Notes: generated by a model not told the origin, from the letters alone. 64,000 nucleotides of DNA from Daucus carota subsp. sativus (GCF_001625215.2 NC_030381.2:3621131-3685130); one strand, 5' to 3'; counted from the stretch's first letter, positions 47,401 to 60,782 are shown. Program-made: numbers and translations.

Positions 47401-47866
47401 GTATCAATTTATCAAAAAAACAATAATTAAATCAATAAGCAAAAACAAAGTAATAATACCCCACTCACACACGTCACATGAAACCGCACCCAACCGGCGC
47501 GTACACCACACGCACCAACCAAACACTTGAAACAAACAATTCTCCTTACCTGAGAACCCGATGCGCCGGAGACGCCGGACGTGGCCGGAGATTCAAATGC
47601 CCGTTACTCTGATTCAAACCCGAAGTGGGGTCCGCCCTAACGACCCGCCGATCGACCCGAGCCCGGATCTTGGGACCCACCGGAGCCAAATTATGTTGCA
47701 AATCTGTCTCCTTCACTTGAACCTTCATGCAACGCAATCTCTTGCGATTACCCCACTGTAAAACAAACTGAGACGACGTCGTATTGTGATCTTGATCTGA
47801 TATAAGCCCTGATGCCTCTTTATTTTTTATAAGGCTGTTATTAATATGCTGATGATGCTTCTCCAT
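44474..47866 (-). CDS. DUF1639 family protein, 4 exons, 264 aa
   Basis: Plant-specific protein of unknown function. Exons in transcript order: 47866-47550, 45274-44932, 44743-44666, 44530-44474. All introns are GT-AG and in phase. Conserved family parts include QFVLQWGNRKRLRCMKVQVK and VDRRVVRAD in exon 1. Exon 2 contains WPPKFVLGLTNKEKEEDFLA, IKGSKLPHRPKKRAKFIQRT. Exon 3 contains VSPGTWLCDLTLERYEVRER. Exon 4 ends PRGLKAMTNMVDSESE. Between these lie low-complexity Asn/Ser/Gly tracts. The basic RPKKRAK motif could act as a nuclear signal; that is inference. Intron 1 (2.3 kb) holds a Stowaway MITE and a second MITE. An in-frame ATG at 45252 in exon 2 could start a shorter form that keeps most of the conserved domain. 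Confidence 0.88.
46160..46318 (-). repeat. MITE fragment, GTGTTTGGG family
   Basis: In reverse orientation this matches the element at 63105-63347. Shared phrases include agctagcattcctag, gcttcttgactttttacacaaac and acttataa. It lies in intron 1 of the DUF1639 gene. Confidence 0.65.
46666..46946. repeat. Stowaway MITE (Tc1/mariner), 281 bp
   Basis: Termini CTCCCTCCGTCC...GGACGGAGGGAG are flanked by TA on both sides (46664-46665, 46947-46948), the Stowaway signature. It lies in intron 1 of the DUF1639 gene. It is very similar to the MITE at 54879-55158 but inverted. Confidence 0.95.
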
Positions 47867-48795
47867 TATTATCTCCTTTCTTTGCCCACCTGTCAGTCAC
47901 CATCACCAAACATTTTTACCTTCCCACTTTTTACCTTTTTTACTGCGGTAAATAAAATTCATCACTTCCATCAAAACAAAACAAGACAAACAATGACATA
48001 ATCTAGTAGTTATCAAAACAAATTATCAAGCTTTAATTTCGAAACTTTTTTTTTAATTATGGATGATGAAGATTATGTAATTTGAAAGAAGGAAAAAAAG
48101 AGGATCTGATAAAACAACAATGAAAATGAAGAACAAGCAATACAATCAATACCTCTGAGAATTTATCAAATCTCCTTGAAAATCAACAAGATACTGCGCA
48201 GTACATCGGAGTCACGAATCTGATGAAACAACAAAACAGAGGATGAGAATCACTTTTTTTGAAAGAAGGACAATGACCTCGTGGTCAGATGGTATCTCCC
48301 TCGTTCCGATCACAATTTCAAGGACATATCACATAAGCATCAAATTAAATGTGTAATTTCAGTTGTACTCACTCTTTGTTAACATAAATTAGAGATTTGC
48401 TTGCTTCTCAGAATCTGTAATATGCAAACAAAAAAATCAAACAAATCACTACTCGTGAATTCATACAATATAACATTACAATTATTAAAAGCGAGATTTA
48501 ACTGGAGTCATGCGTCTAACCTCCTGGATATCGAATCGAATGATTGAAAATCAAGAAAATCAATTCAAATTATGTTTCATCAGCTCTGCGAATCGTGAAC
48601 ACTTATTCATCTTCTAACAACTTGAATGTTGCCACTCAGATAAATAGACACAAATGTGTATGTATAATTGTTGAGAAAGTGAAAGAAAAAACCAGAGAAG
48701 GAGACAGAGGCTTTATCTCTCTAGAGATATGTATGTGATCTCTCTCTCTCTCAAATAAAAGAGACGAAATGGTCTCTCTTCCTTTGAAACACGTT
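47867..48795. other. DUF1639 leader region
   Basis: Between the start codon and the probable TATA box lies about 0.9 kb of non-coding DNA, likely 5' UTR with one or more introns that I cannot place reliably. A SINE head lies at 48267-48330. Confidence 0.4.
48267..48330 (+). repeat. tRNA-derived SINE head
   Basis: GACCTCGTGGTCAGATGGTA followed by tctccc and then gttccgatcacaa gives box A and a weak box B. This is the same family as the minus-strand units at 9631-9790. Confidence 0.45.
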
Positions 48796-48803
48796 CTTTT
48801 ATA
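48796..48803 (-). promoter_or_regulatory. Possible TATA box of the DUF1639 gene
   Basis: TATAAAAG on the minus strand is followed downstream by CT/GA-rich leader-like sequence (about 48780-48700). It would give a long 5' UTR. Confidence 0.35.
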
Positions 48804-49455
48804 CCCAACCAGTTTCCATTTTTAACGCCGTTTATCTCATGCTCTCACCGTCTCGTAATCCCGTTACGCCGTTATGTCACTCTTCGAGTTTAAACACTTG
48901 TTTACATTAAAGTGATTTTTTTCATTTATCTTTTAAGTTTAAGAAAAAATGAAGTTAAATTCTGATTCATAGCAAGAATTGGTCATAAACTTGCAACAAT
49001 TATTGTAAAACATAACTTTCGATTTAAATAATTTTTAGGTGATTATAATATGTCTCGATAATTGGCCAAATAAATTTTATTTTGGATAGACAAGTTTATA
49101 ATTTTATAATTTAAATATAGTTGTAACACTTTATTTAGGGTGGAGACTTTAGTCGAGTTTACAAATATAAATGTTGCTATCAATTATCCCGGAAAATTCA
49201 TCAAATCTTTATGATCTTTTTAGAATTTATGATGGACTTGTTTGAACCGGTGTATTTAGATCTATTTTCGATTAAGAATCCAGGACTTGTAGATTTTTGA
49301 ATAAAAAAATAATCAAGATTTGATCCAGATTATAGCAAAAATTGTTTCTGATAAATTTTGATAAGTTCAGTATTTTTGACAAATATGCCTGATCTGCGAG
49401 GATTAAAGACAATGAAAAATGACTATATGAGTCTGTGATGAGCTGCTGCAGCAAT
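48804..49455. other. Intergenic, no gene recognised
   Basis: AT-rich DNA without convincing coding potential. Confidence 0.5.
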
Positions 49456-49650
49456 GTGCTAACTTATGTGCCCGCGAGGTCGCAAGTTCAGCCGGTTAAA
49501 ATAGGGACTTATATTCCTTTGGTCACATGTTCAGCTCCCAAGGAGGAGAATCTGTGTTTATACTTCTTAGGCCAGAGCGGGAGAAAATTTGTGATTATGC
49601 TTCTTGGACCAGAACCGTTGCTACATAAAAAAAAAAGTGTGAACTTATGT
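49456..49650 (+). mobile_element. Probable 5'-truncated SINE with A tail and target duplication
   Basis: The flanking repeats gtgctaacttatgt (49456-49469) and gtgtgaacttatgt (49637-49650) match at 12 of 14 positions. The body starts with the tRNA-like gcccgcgaggtcgcaagttc, a box-B-like motif, and ends in an A-run. Box A is missing. Confidence 0.55.
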
Positions 49651-50147
49651 AAAGACAAATAAGATGCCCACATTTTGTGCCTTGTTTCTCTCGATTGTCA
49701 TTGCTACAATGAATATAATTGGGGCCTCTACTGTATTTTCTAATATATTTGTAAAGGGGGATCCGAGGAGTAACTGTGTAAAAAATGCAGGTGTTAGATG
49801 CTTTCATAACTTGATAACTTTTTATAAGAACTTATCGAGGCCATAAAATTGCATATATACTGGACAAACTTGCCATCTTGCTGGTCATACATGGAGCATG
49901 TAGCATTAATAATACATACAGCCTATAGGCTATGGCTAAAGCAACTTCCATTACAAACAAACATGCAGAGATTTACCAACTATATTTACATTACCCACTT
50001 TCTGCATTTTTACAAGGGGATTAACTTGGTAGTTTTGCATTTATACAAGGCCGTTAAGTGATAGTAAATGACGACGACCCTGGACTGATACTTGAGATCA
50101 CATCCGAGATGCAATCAGTCGGTGATGGCCATTAGGTGGGTGTGTAA
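49651..50147. other. VPE 3' UTR and flank
   Basis: No coding sequence. The 3' UTR of the minus-strand protease gene probably occupies the last 200-300 bases. Confidence 0.5.
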
Positions 50148-53100
50148 TCATGCAGTAAATCCCTTGTTGACAGAGCTCCATGGATTACTAGGGAACGTTA
50201 CACAAGCTTGTGCTGATGCCTCGGACATCTGCTCCTCACTGATCCCAGCATTGCAGATATTAGCAATGGATCGCATGTGCTTCATCCCGTACTGGGATAA
50301 GGATCCACAATATGTTTCGAATGTCCTAACCTGTACAAGTTAAGAAGGGTTTTTGGTTTTACTAAGCCAGAAATGTATAGATTAACGGCATAAAAAGTAA
50401 GTAATCAAAATGCAGAGGAAGGCAAAGTTAGCTCAAGCTACCAGTTTTTTAAGACAGAGCCAGTCATCAACAAGAGGTTGCCCTGAAGGTCGGACTGTTG
50501 TGAGCACCTCAGAAGCAGTATCAATACCGAACAGGAGTTTTCCTATAAGTTGTATACTGTTATCTAGGTGCATTCGATGTGACATAGCTTCAGAAAACTG
50601 TTTCTGAGCTGCGATCTTCCTATCAGAGCCTTCAGGAGCCTTGCGGTACTGCCAAAATAAGTATGACAACAAGAAGTTTAGTTAGTAAACAAGGTTCACG
50701 GTGATGTGAAAAACAAACAGAATATTTAGTTTCTTACTCAGAGCTTCAATATTGTTTTCACAATTTTTTCAGCAATTTTTTCACTCATACATTTTAGGTA
50801 TCCTGAAGAGGGAAGAGAATAAGATAAAAAATAAGTTTCCAGACAAACCTTGTCCCAAAAATGTAACAGATCAGCATCCCGCTGATTAACAGCTTTCGAA
50901 GATGACAATCGAAGGGAGTTATCATCCACAAAAGTGAAGTTATCATTTGCAGGATTTGTCCCCATATACATGAAAAGCTCCTCTGTGCTAAGCTTGAGAT
51001 CACCATATTGCATGACATGGGAACCCCAACCTGAATTGTCATTTGAAGTTCTCTTTTTGACCTGCAATTTAGTAATTATTAATTCGGGATACTGGGAGAA
51101 AATGAAATAGTTTCATGCAACAAATTTGATTGTAGAACAAATTTAAGGATGCCGACTCAACACCACCATATATATTCAGAACTGCTATTACCTGTTGATA
51201 TTGTTGCCGTAGTGTCTCTGTGCGTAAATTGTGTATATCACTGGTCACATAAAAAGCTTGATTACTCACAAGAGGTTCGAGTAAGACAAACAAAAATAGT
51301 AAATTTACAGTGTCAGGAAAAATCTGATCAAGCTAGAATTATACACATTGCAGATAGTCTTTAGTCGTGCATGCATGTTTGTAATTGTCAAATATTAGAA
51401 CTTGAATGCTTTAGATTTTACATTTCTGGTCTCTAATGATGTTTATTTGACTAAAGGAACAAACAGGCTTGATGGCTTAATATAAAACAAAGAAAAATAA
51501 AATTATGCATGATGACGCACATAGTTTTTGAATTGCATGTTCCAAGATGTTTATAGAACATTATGATAAATAGGACGTAATGAACTTTATAACTGTCAGG
51601 TGATATCAATGGTGAATCCAGAAAATATGATAGACACAAGAAACATTATGCTTTTTTCAAATATATACTAAATGTTCAATGCAGTTAGGCTTACCTGTCC
51701 TCCATCCACGCAACACTATACAAGTCTCCTAAACAAGTCTCATATTCTGGGGGAGGGCTGGGATACTCTCCCGGGCAATAGGTTCCCCAGCTGCTCTCAT
51801 ATGCATTAGAGGCAGTGGTTGCATAGATATTTAAACCTTCAGGAAGTAGACCTTCAAAGATACTTCCGGACTCGCAAGCTTCAAGGTAAAATACCTACAC
51901 ATTCACAACATTATCTATAAACATAACATCACAAAATCTACAAGATGAAGACAACAAAAGATATTTACCATGCTTTTATATGTTCCAGAAGCATGTTTCT
52001 TTTTTAAGACATCTACTAGATCGCCAGCATACATGTATGGATTGGTTGGCATCCCTGGTTTCAGATACAACAGCAGAGAGAAATCATACAGTTAGTATAA
52101 CAACTTAATGTACACACTCTATTTATAGATTTAAGTGCCAAAGATTCAATACGATTCTCAATCATACAACGCAGAGTGTGCCATTTTAATCTATTTTCAC
52201 CTCAGGTCGGTCCTATGTTGATCTAATTTTTATCTCAGGAATATTTATAACTTAGGCTGTAATGATAATGCTTTTTTTGGATCACATATATTCAACAAAG
52301 ACATTAATTAAGGAGAACAGAAGGCAACAATAGTTTTGTCACATCAACTGAAACATAATATATAACAATAATAATAAACTGTAGTAACTAAGAAATCACC
52401 ATATACTTAGTTTTACAAAGACTTGATCATTGCAATTAATGGAAAACAACATGTATATAATACAGGCATACATCAAACTAACTCTCAAACAAGACTGGAA
52501 CAGATATTCTTCATTTTAGCCAGGCATCCTAATGGGTAAATAGTCTACAAGCTTGACACAAAGCAAATGGCGCCATTTTAACACTATATGTAACACAAAG
52601 CTCAAAAGAACCATTGTGCAATATAAGCATATAATACATTCTATTGAGAAACAAAACAGAAAATTTTGTTATATAGACAATTAGACATCAAAAGAGAGCG
52701 TTACCGAGTACACCAGGGCCGCCATGGTCGGAGTAGTATATGAAAATGTGATCATTTGGACCACTATCCACAACCTTCCCACTCCCTCCAGTAGTAGCAG
52801 ATTTGTCGCCAAGAATAGCAGCAAAAACATTGTTGACGGTAACATCTTCACCAGTGTAATCCTGTTGGAAAGCAAACAACATATGAGAAAAACAAATGAA
52901 AACAATCACACACATCAAACCACCAATGCCTAAACAGAATATCATACCTTTGGAACACCTTTATATACATCAGAACCATGAGGGCTGTTAATTATTACTC
53001 CAGGCCTAGGATTCTCTTCATCATATGCAATGTCATCATACATGAAAACAACAATATTTTCTTCTTTGACACCCCCTCTCCGCAAGAGTTGATAGGCATG

Positions 53101-55455
53101 ACATATATCAGCCTGTATATTTCAGTAGGTTGTCAAAAAGTAGCCAATAGAAATTACCAGTAAAGGATAAGTCTATATCCATAATTGAAAAAAGAAAGTA
53201 CTCCAGTCAATACAATTAGAAGCATGCGAGTTTAATGCTTTAACCAAAAGTACAATGTGCTTGGTAAATTCTCTTTCATCAATTTCCATTGGCTATTTAT
53301 GTAAGCAAACTTTAGTGCCATGCCACTCACACCATAAGCATACAGAATCAATTAAACATGAAACTCTAATAAATTGCAATAAGTTTTGAAAAGGGGCCCT
53401 GTAATGGAACATGAACCTGACTATAGTAATAGGATAGACAATCATTATACATAATCAACGAATCCGAGAATGCCAACAGAGCTTATAAAAAAATTTCCGA
53501 CAAGTACTCGATGCTAGGTGCAAAATAGCAACAGCAATCGATGCTAAGTTGCACACCAATGCCAGTTTCATAGCCTAGTCTCAAATTAAACTAATTCTTT
53601 TAACTTTTATCTAACTCCATATGTTTTTGGTATTTGATGATTTAAAATGCAATAATTGTTTAACTACTTCCCTCCATTTATAGTGAGTTTTAGTGGCAAG
53701 GATACGTAAATCCATCCTTGGTTTCATAAATGGAAACAAGGATGCATTTATGCATATTTGCATAACCCCTCTAGAGTTAATTTTTGTGTCATTTCGATTT
53801 TGGTGTCAAATTCCTAAAATAGAACCAAGTATAGCATTGCATTGGATTTGCTTTAAATACCAAACAGTATTATGCTTGAAATTAAGTTATCTCAAAAGGT
53901 ATAAATGATAAGAGCAGATGCACACCATGACATATAATTACGATGCAACAACTATTTTGCAGATTTGGTGTCTCTAGCAGACCCCACTATACTTGGTTTT
54001 TAAGGTTGAAGCTAATACATATAATACAACACACACCACAAATTGATGAAATCAGGATACCGTGTATGTTTTTGGAAGTATATGGAGATCCCACTTCCCA
54101 CATGCATTATATGGCTCACATAATAAGACTGGAAACAAACAAACTGTACTATTGCCTTGCATAATTTTTTTGTTCATAAATATGATAAGTGGTTCGTGTT
54201 TTAAGAATATCTCCATCCAACCCCTTAATTAGTAATTTATTCATGCTACTCTCTCCACAATAACTCGAGAATATTCTTCCCTTCTCTACCAAAAAAAGAA
54301 ATATCAAGCAATCTTGTCTGCTAGTTTTAAAATTCTCGACCAACTGAACCCAACACCTACATCAAAACACATAGTTTACCTACAACAGCATACTCAAATA
54401 CCTTATTTTACAATCAAAAACTAAATTCAGAGTCAGTACGATAATAAAGGATTCAGGTACTTCCCAGATGACATCAGCCAATTCAATCCTATCTGGTAGC
54501 CAAGGCCACTTAGATACCCCTCTTCTTTCGTTAAATTTAAGCAAATCAATAACTACCAACTTAAACGCAAACAAAAAAAAGTTCAACTACTTCACAAATT
54601 TAGCCTAACAATTAGCATAAACAAGGCTTCATCCCATGCTTCTATCACCTGTGGGGCCACACACAAAGACCACTTATAAGTCATAATAGTACTTTCTTAT
54701 TTTCATCAAACAACAATCAAGAAGTACTAGTACAGGAGTACTACATAAAACAACAAAATACTTCAGCAAATAAAGAAAAAACGATGAAATCATCTGGCAC
54801 ACATATCAAGCAAACATCACTTCACACATAAACTTAACTCAAACTAAACTTAAACCTAACATATCTCGAAAACTTTTACTCCCTCCGTCCCACCCATTTC
54901 TTTACATTTTCCTTTTTGGGATGTCCCACCTAATTCTTTACATTCAAAACTTACCAAAAATAGTGGATGAGTCCCACCACTTCTCCACTTTTCTTTCCTT
55001 TTCACACTACTTTTACTCCACTATCTTCTTTTTATACATTAAAAATCAATGAGTCTCACCACTTTACCCGCTTTTCATCCTCTTTTCCACTATTTTATAT
55101 ATATTTCTTAACCTCGGTGCCCATCCCATTCGATAAGAAATGGGTGGGACGGAGGGAGTAGTAATTTAAAAAACAAAACAGGTACACGACACGAAAACAC
55201 GACACAGTAGAGCCGTTAACATAATGAATATCACTTCACCTGATGTCTGTAATTCCAGTAACCGTTGGATCCAGCGATAAGAACCGCCCACCTCGTCCCT
55301 ACAGAGTCCTCCTCCTCGGCGACCGGCCGGAAAAAGCTCGACACCTCCGACGGCAACTTCAGCACGTCTCCTACAATATCCCGGCGGCTCTCCACGACGG
55401 CGGAGATTGAAACTACGACCAGGAGCGCCACTGCTCCGGCGAGGTACCGTACCAT
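50148..55455 (-). CDS. VPE: Vacuolar processing enzyme (legumain, C13 cysteine protease), 9 exons, 491 aa
   Basis: Asparaginyl endopeptidase that matures vacuolar proteins and, in family members, acts in programmed cell death. Exons in transcript order: 55455-55240, 53112-52948, 52861-52705, 52054-51969, 51894-51695, 51240-51192, 51061-50849, 50648-50442, 50330-50148. All are GT-AG and in phase. A signal peptide covers about residues 1-22. The catalytic core starts at [20 protein letters not shown]. The catalytic His is in YYSDHGGPG and the catalytic Cys in LEACESGS. The substrate-pocket region [20 protein letters not shown] is intact. The C-terminal pro-domain follows, with [16 protein letters not shown], and ends in [10 protein letters not shown]. 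The tail resembles gamma/alpha-type VPEs more than beta-type. Nine exons and about 490 residues are standard. Intron 1 (2.1 kb) contains a Stowaway MITE. Confidence 0.95.
54879..55158. repeat. Stowaway MITE, 280 bp, in VPE intron 1
   Basis: CTCCCTCCGTCC...GGACGGAGGGAG is flanked by TA (54877-54878, 55159-55160). It lies only 81 bp from the first exon. It is near-identical to the element at 46666-46946 in the opposite orientation. Confidence 0.95.
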
Positions 55456-55577
55456 CGTGTGTTGTCGCCGGTGAGAAATTTGATCGGAGAAGAGGATAGG
55501 AAAGAAGAATATTCTGTTGCGTAGAGAAGAAGAAGAATAAGAGAGATAGGTGTGTGTATGTATAGGTGTGTTGTGTG

Positions 55578-55586
55578 TATATATAA
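55578..55586 (-). promoter_or_regulatory. Probable TATA box of VPE
   Basis: TTATATATA on the minus strand lies about 125 bases upstream of the VPE ATG, followed by a GA/CT-rich leader. Confidence 0.5.
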
Positions 55587-57140
55587 TGGAGATATTTGCA
55601 GAGACTTCGATGATTTTGTTATTAAATTTGTAAGGATTAATATGGGCCGTTCACAGTTGTACGTCTCGCTTTCTCGTCAAGATACAACAGAACTATGCGT
55701 ACTTGCTACTCCCTCCGATTCTTTTAATTTGAGATGTTGCAACGGTTCCAAATTACTAATTTACCAATAATTTATAAGATTAAATATAATTTATTAGATT
55801 CATATTTATAAATATTTTAATATGATGAAATTTTTATATTTATTATTAAATGAAATTAAAGATATTAATGATTGAGTGTGTGTTCGCAAACGTGAAAATA
55901 GCAAATGAGAAAAGTATTATTATTGCACCGATTAAATTTTATTCCTGTTTTCTAGAATATAATTGAAATATAATCTAATTATTTTATTTCTTGTGCTTTT
56001 GTTATCAATTTAGAATTTGTTAAAACTTTATCGGATTTTTTTATAAATATTCTTAGTAAAATTATAATATAATCAGTAAATTATTAAAAAAATGGGTGAC
56101 AAATCTGAAAAGTTTAAAATACTATGTTTGTGTTTTAAAAATATTGTTTTTATTATTTCAAAAAAAAATATATTGTTTTTATTATCTTGTTGTGATGATA
56201 TTGAATAAAATTAAATTTTAGGTAAGACTGTTCTCCCTTCATCTATTAATTTTAGTGAAATATCGAGATATTTTTTAATTTTGAACTCACACTCGACGTA
56301 AGATAAATATTTAATAGATAACTAAAATATTCAAAATGTACTTAAAATAATCACGACTAATCATGAATTCCACCAAACCGTTTTTAATTAGTATTGGTTG
56401 CTTGTTTAGTTGTCATTGAGAAATAGCCAAATAGGCAAGATTCTGCTAATATTTAAGCTGGGGCCATATTAAAGCAACTAATGAAGACTACGAGGTTGTT
56501 TGGAGGGGTTTATGGCCTCGGTTCTAAGTTATTTAGATTTTCAGTTGAAAAATTATTTGTATATGTAATAGTTTAAAAATCAGTTTAACATTAAAATTAA
56601 ATCATACTTAAAGTCAGAAAATGCTTTTGAAACAACGTTTTTCATAAATCTTTTAATAATAATCAATTACATTATTCAAATAACTAACATGTCAAATTTA
56701 TTTTTGTTATTATAATTTTATAAGGTATATATCATCTATAATATAAAATTAATAATTAAACATTTAATCTGTGTAGTTTTCATGATAAGTCGTTAAAATT
56801 ATAATTTCAAACTCATCTAAGTATCATATTAATTTTAAGATTATTTTAACCAAAGTTATGTGGATTGCTAATTTAAACAAAGATATTATTTATTTTCGAA
56901 ACAAGTTGGTAAATACTCGTAATCCCTAGTTAAGTGCATTAAGCACACCAATTAACCGACAACGAACGATGTGAGCATAATACGTGGCATAACTGACATC
57001 CGTAACATTTCTAATTTCTCGTGTCTAATTATTCTGAATTTATATATTTAAAAATGATTGAAAATTGAACTTAAAATCGCCTATAATTAGCCTTCATTTA
57101 TGAGTATTACTTTGGAGTTTTGACAGGGGAGCAAATGATA
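55587..57140. other. Upstream of VPE, AT-rich intergenic
   Basis: No gene recognised. A Stowaway-like terminus (actccctccgattc) without a clear partner lies at about 55709-55725. Confidence 0.5.
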
Positions 57141-57452
57141 CTCCCTCCGTCCCGGTAGATTGTATACATTTGATTTGGACACGGAGACCAAGAAAAAGTG
57201 TAAAAAGTGAGTGAAGTGAGATGAAAAGTGAGTAAAATGGTGGGACCCATTTATATTTAATGATAGATTTGAGATAGTGGAGGAAAATAGTGGATGTAAT
57301 AGTGTTTATATTATTATAGAATGAAGATAGTGGAAGAAATAAGTGGGTGTAATAGTGTTTTATATTATTAAAAATTACTATATTTGGAATGTATAGAAAT
57401 GATGGGACGTACCAAAAAGGAAACTGTATATAATTGATCGGGACGTAGGGAG
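57141..57452. repeat. Stowaway MITE, 312 bp
   Basis: CTCCCTCCGTCCCGG...CGGGACGTAGGGAG is flanked by TA on both sides. The interior has a short direct repetition (gatagtgga...gtaatagtgtttatattatta). Confidence 0.9.
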
Positions 57453-59092
57453 TAGAAGGATAGAACTAATTATCCGCCCACCAGAATACCAGATACTTCT
57501 ATTTGTTTAAGCCTTTTTAAAGTGAGTGGTAGATTGTACAGCTATACTTAATTAAATAAACTAATTGCAGGCCCACTGTATTCGTCAAACTAATAATAAG
57601 AGCCACCCAAGTCACTAGACATGTTAGGTAAAACTGTTTTATGTGTTATATTTTAAAAAAAAATTCAACACTTCAATCATTATTTTTTATAAAAAGTTAT
57701 ATATTATTTAAAATTAAGGTGATTATATTTATAAAACTTTTAAAGTTATTATGTATAATTTTTGATAATATAATTATACATAACATCATTAGAGTGAATC
57801 TAGAGCTTTTTAACAATAATTTTGGATGATCATCCATGTATTATGTTATACTCAGCTAACAAATATACACAACACACATGTAAATGCTTTAATAATCATA
57901 AACAAGTTTTTTTTTATATAGTAATAGTCGTAAACAAGACTTTTTAATAGAATACCCTCAGCACTGCTCCTCAGCACACTTTCACTGTAATCACTTAACA
58001 CACAACGGGTGACGGTATTTTTTAAGAGATTTATAGGAGAATTACAAACCGAAAGTTAAATGAAATTTAGGGCACGTTTTAATGTATACAAATGACAATA
58101 TACTCTAATCGGAGCATCTTCCGTGACAATAATTTTCATTCAGGAAAGAGAAATTTAAAAAAATAAACAAAAATTTTAAAATGTATGTTAAAAAATAATT
58201 TAAAGAACCTTGTAATACGGGGAGAGTCCAATGACAATAGCATATGCATAAAAGAGTTGATACTTCGATCGTTATGATTCTTAATCCTGATAGGTTGATT
58301 GGACAATTGAATGACTTGATTATGACAATCAAATGATAAAATTGGTAAACACAAATTATTTGATAAAATTATAAAAACATTAGCTCAACAAATTTATACA
58401 ATTAAATAATATTTATTATTTATTTATTTGTGTTACTTAGTTTTTATATATATTCAAAAACAAGTGTATCTAAATATATAACTAAAATTTATTCATATTG
58501 AAAAACTCTTAGGAGTAATTTATTTTATCGAGATGTCAATTCAAATTTCGCATTAAGAATAGAATTGAGCTTGTCATACAAACATATGTTTAGGTTTATC
58601 ATTTAAAAGTATTTATGTGTATTTGATGGATGTATTTCAAGATAATATTTTTTATAAATATTTATTTTGTGTATGATTTAAATATTAAATTTTTATACAA
58701 AATAACGTTTAAAAAAATTCACACATATATCAAATATCTTAAATATATATATATATTTAAAAAATTACATAATACTTACATGTACATAAATATTCTTGTG
58801 AACACACCCAATTCCTTCACGACAAGGTTATCTATGATCACAGTCGAGTCGACCAATAAAACAAAACATTTTGTGACGAACACTGAAAGCGATTGATTAA
58901 GTAGCCAGTCTGAAGAGCATGCCAAAACAGTAATTTGTCAAAGAATCTACAGTGAGCCGGATGGATAAAGGGATCAAGTTGTCAAGTTGCGAAGGAATCT
59001 ATAATGTGACAACGACTATTATCAGACGAAAAGCTAGTGATCGATGAAGTGATGCTAACATATGAGAAATTAGAATTCTCTTTTGCTTTATA
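57453..59092. other. AT-rich intergenic, no gene recognised
   Basis: Only low-complexity open frames rich in Ile, Phe, Tyr, Lys and Asn, which are not credible genes. Confidence 0.5.
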
Positions 59093-59300
59093 CTCCCTCT
59101 ATCCTCCTCTCAATTTTTTTACGTTAGTTTTTGACACATTTTTCCGTATTCATTTAAAGTATAGTTTTGTAATATATTTTTAAAATTTTCTTTTCTGAAT
59201 AAAAGTTTGATATTTAAAATTTTATTAAAAAAAGGAAAATTTATAAAAAAAATTATACAACTATACTTTATAGAAGTCTCAAAATGGGTGTGAACGGGAG
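59093..59300. repeat. Diverged Stowaway-like MITE, 208 bp
   Basis: It starts CTCCCTCTATCC after TA and ends GAACGGGAG before TA. The interior is partly palindromic (atagttttgtaat... / ...caactatacttta). Confidence 0.7.
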
Positions 59301-59676
59301 TAACAGAGTATGAGATTTGGATCACTGGATACTTGACAATCGTTTTATTTAGAATAAAGATGAGTTTGATAGCATGGTTCAGATATGTTAACTAGAAAAA
59401 ATGATGATCAAGGAATTGCTCTTCTGATAGATTTTTTTTTAAAAATTTATATATATTGATTTATAATATAAAAACAATTCTTTTATGAGTTTTGATCATG
59501 AAACATGTGTCAACTTCCCGCCAAAACCGTAAAACAGCTTTCTTCTTAAAAAGTACGGGAGACCTTCTTTTTCAAAAGACAGTTTTTAAACTAAAATTTG
59601 TTGTTGAAAAAATTATATTTTAAATTTATCAAATAATTTTCACCAAATTTTAGTAAAAATATTATGCTACCATATA

Positions 59677-59883
59677 GTCCCTCCGTCTTACCCATTTATT
59701 TACAAATGATTTGGATACGGGTAAAGCGGTGAAACTCATTAATTGATTTTTATTGTATAAAGGAAGATAATAGAATAAAAGTTGTGTGGAACGAGAAGAA
59801 AAATGGGAAAGCGGTTATTTTGAAATGTAAATAATTGGACAAAACACGGGAAAAAAAATATAAAAATAGTTAGAACAGGGAAG
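59677..59883. repeat. Degenerate Stowaway MITE
   Basis: It starts gtccctccgtcttacccattta and shares the interior of the 46666-46946 element (atgatttggatacgg, gaaatgtaaataattgg). The right terminus is decayed to gttagaacaggga. Confidence 0.75.
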
Positions 59884-60782
59884 TGCAACAACAACTATCA
59901 AACCGTAACCGAGGCTAAATAAATTATTTCTTACAGAAGTACACAGATTACTTGCCATTTGCCAATAGTCTTTTTAATTTCATAATTTAAAAATATAAAA
60001 ATTGTTCGTCACAAATTGGTTATCACGGACCATTTTCTTATAATAATAATCATTTTAATTCTTAAAAATAATTTAATATACAAAAACGTACTTAACTATT
60101 TTTTAAATTCAGGCTTAATTTAGAAAAAAAATTAGAATCATCCAAGTAGCTATTTTTATAAATATTATATAATACTCACTTTGCACTTCGACATTTCAAG
60201 CATGGGTAAGTCTAATCTAACGACAAAATTTGTATGATTTTCAACATACAATTAAAATAAGAAAGAATAATTATCTTCATTAGATTCAAACGATTAATTT
60301 AATTAAACAACTTATCACCTAATTCTGATCCACTCAATCAGTACCATGGAATTCTAAATTATCCATGTTTACAAGGGACAGAGACACCTTAGTTGATTAC
60401 TACGGAGTTGTGTTACTTACGTTACGTTTACACTCTCAAGTGTGTAATCAAGTTACGAAACAATGTAGCTTAATCTAGAAGAGTTTGCCTAGTAAAACAA
60501 GTGATTCGAATGAGACAAGTATCTTTTACGTATCTTACGTATCTGCTGTTCAAATACAGACAAGTCGAGCGATCATTTGTCACTTATTCGATTTTAGATT
60601 ACTTCAAGTCGAATAGAAATATAACTGCCATAATTAGATTTTTTATTTGAAAGGACAACCGGGTCCTGGTTCCTGTGATGGTTACTCTTCTTTCTTGAAA
60701 GAATTGAATAAACTGGGTTTTCTGGGCTTGTTTGACAATCATTTACATAAAAAAATAAGTTGTTTATTCTTCAAAAAAAATA

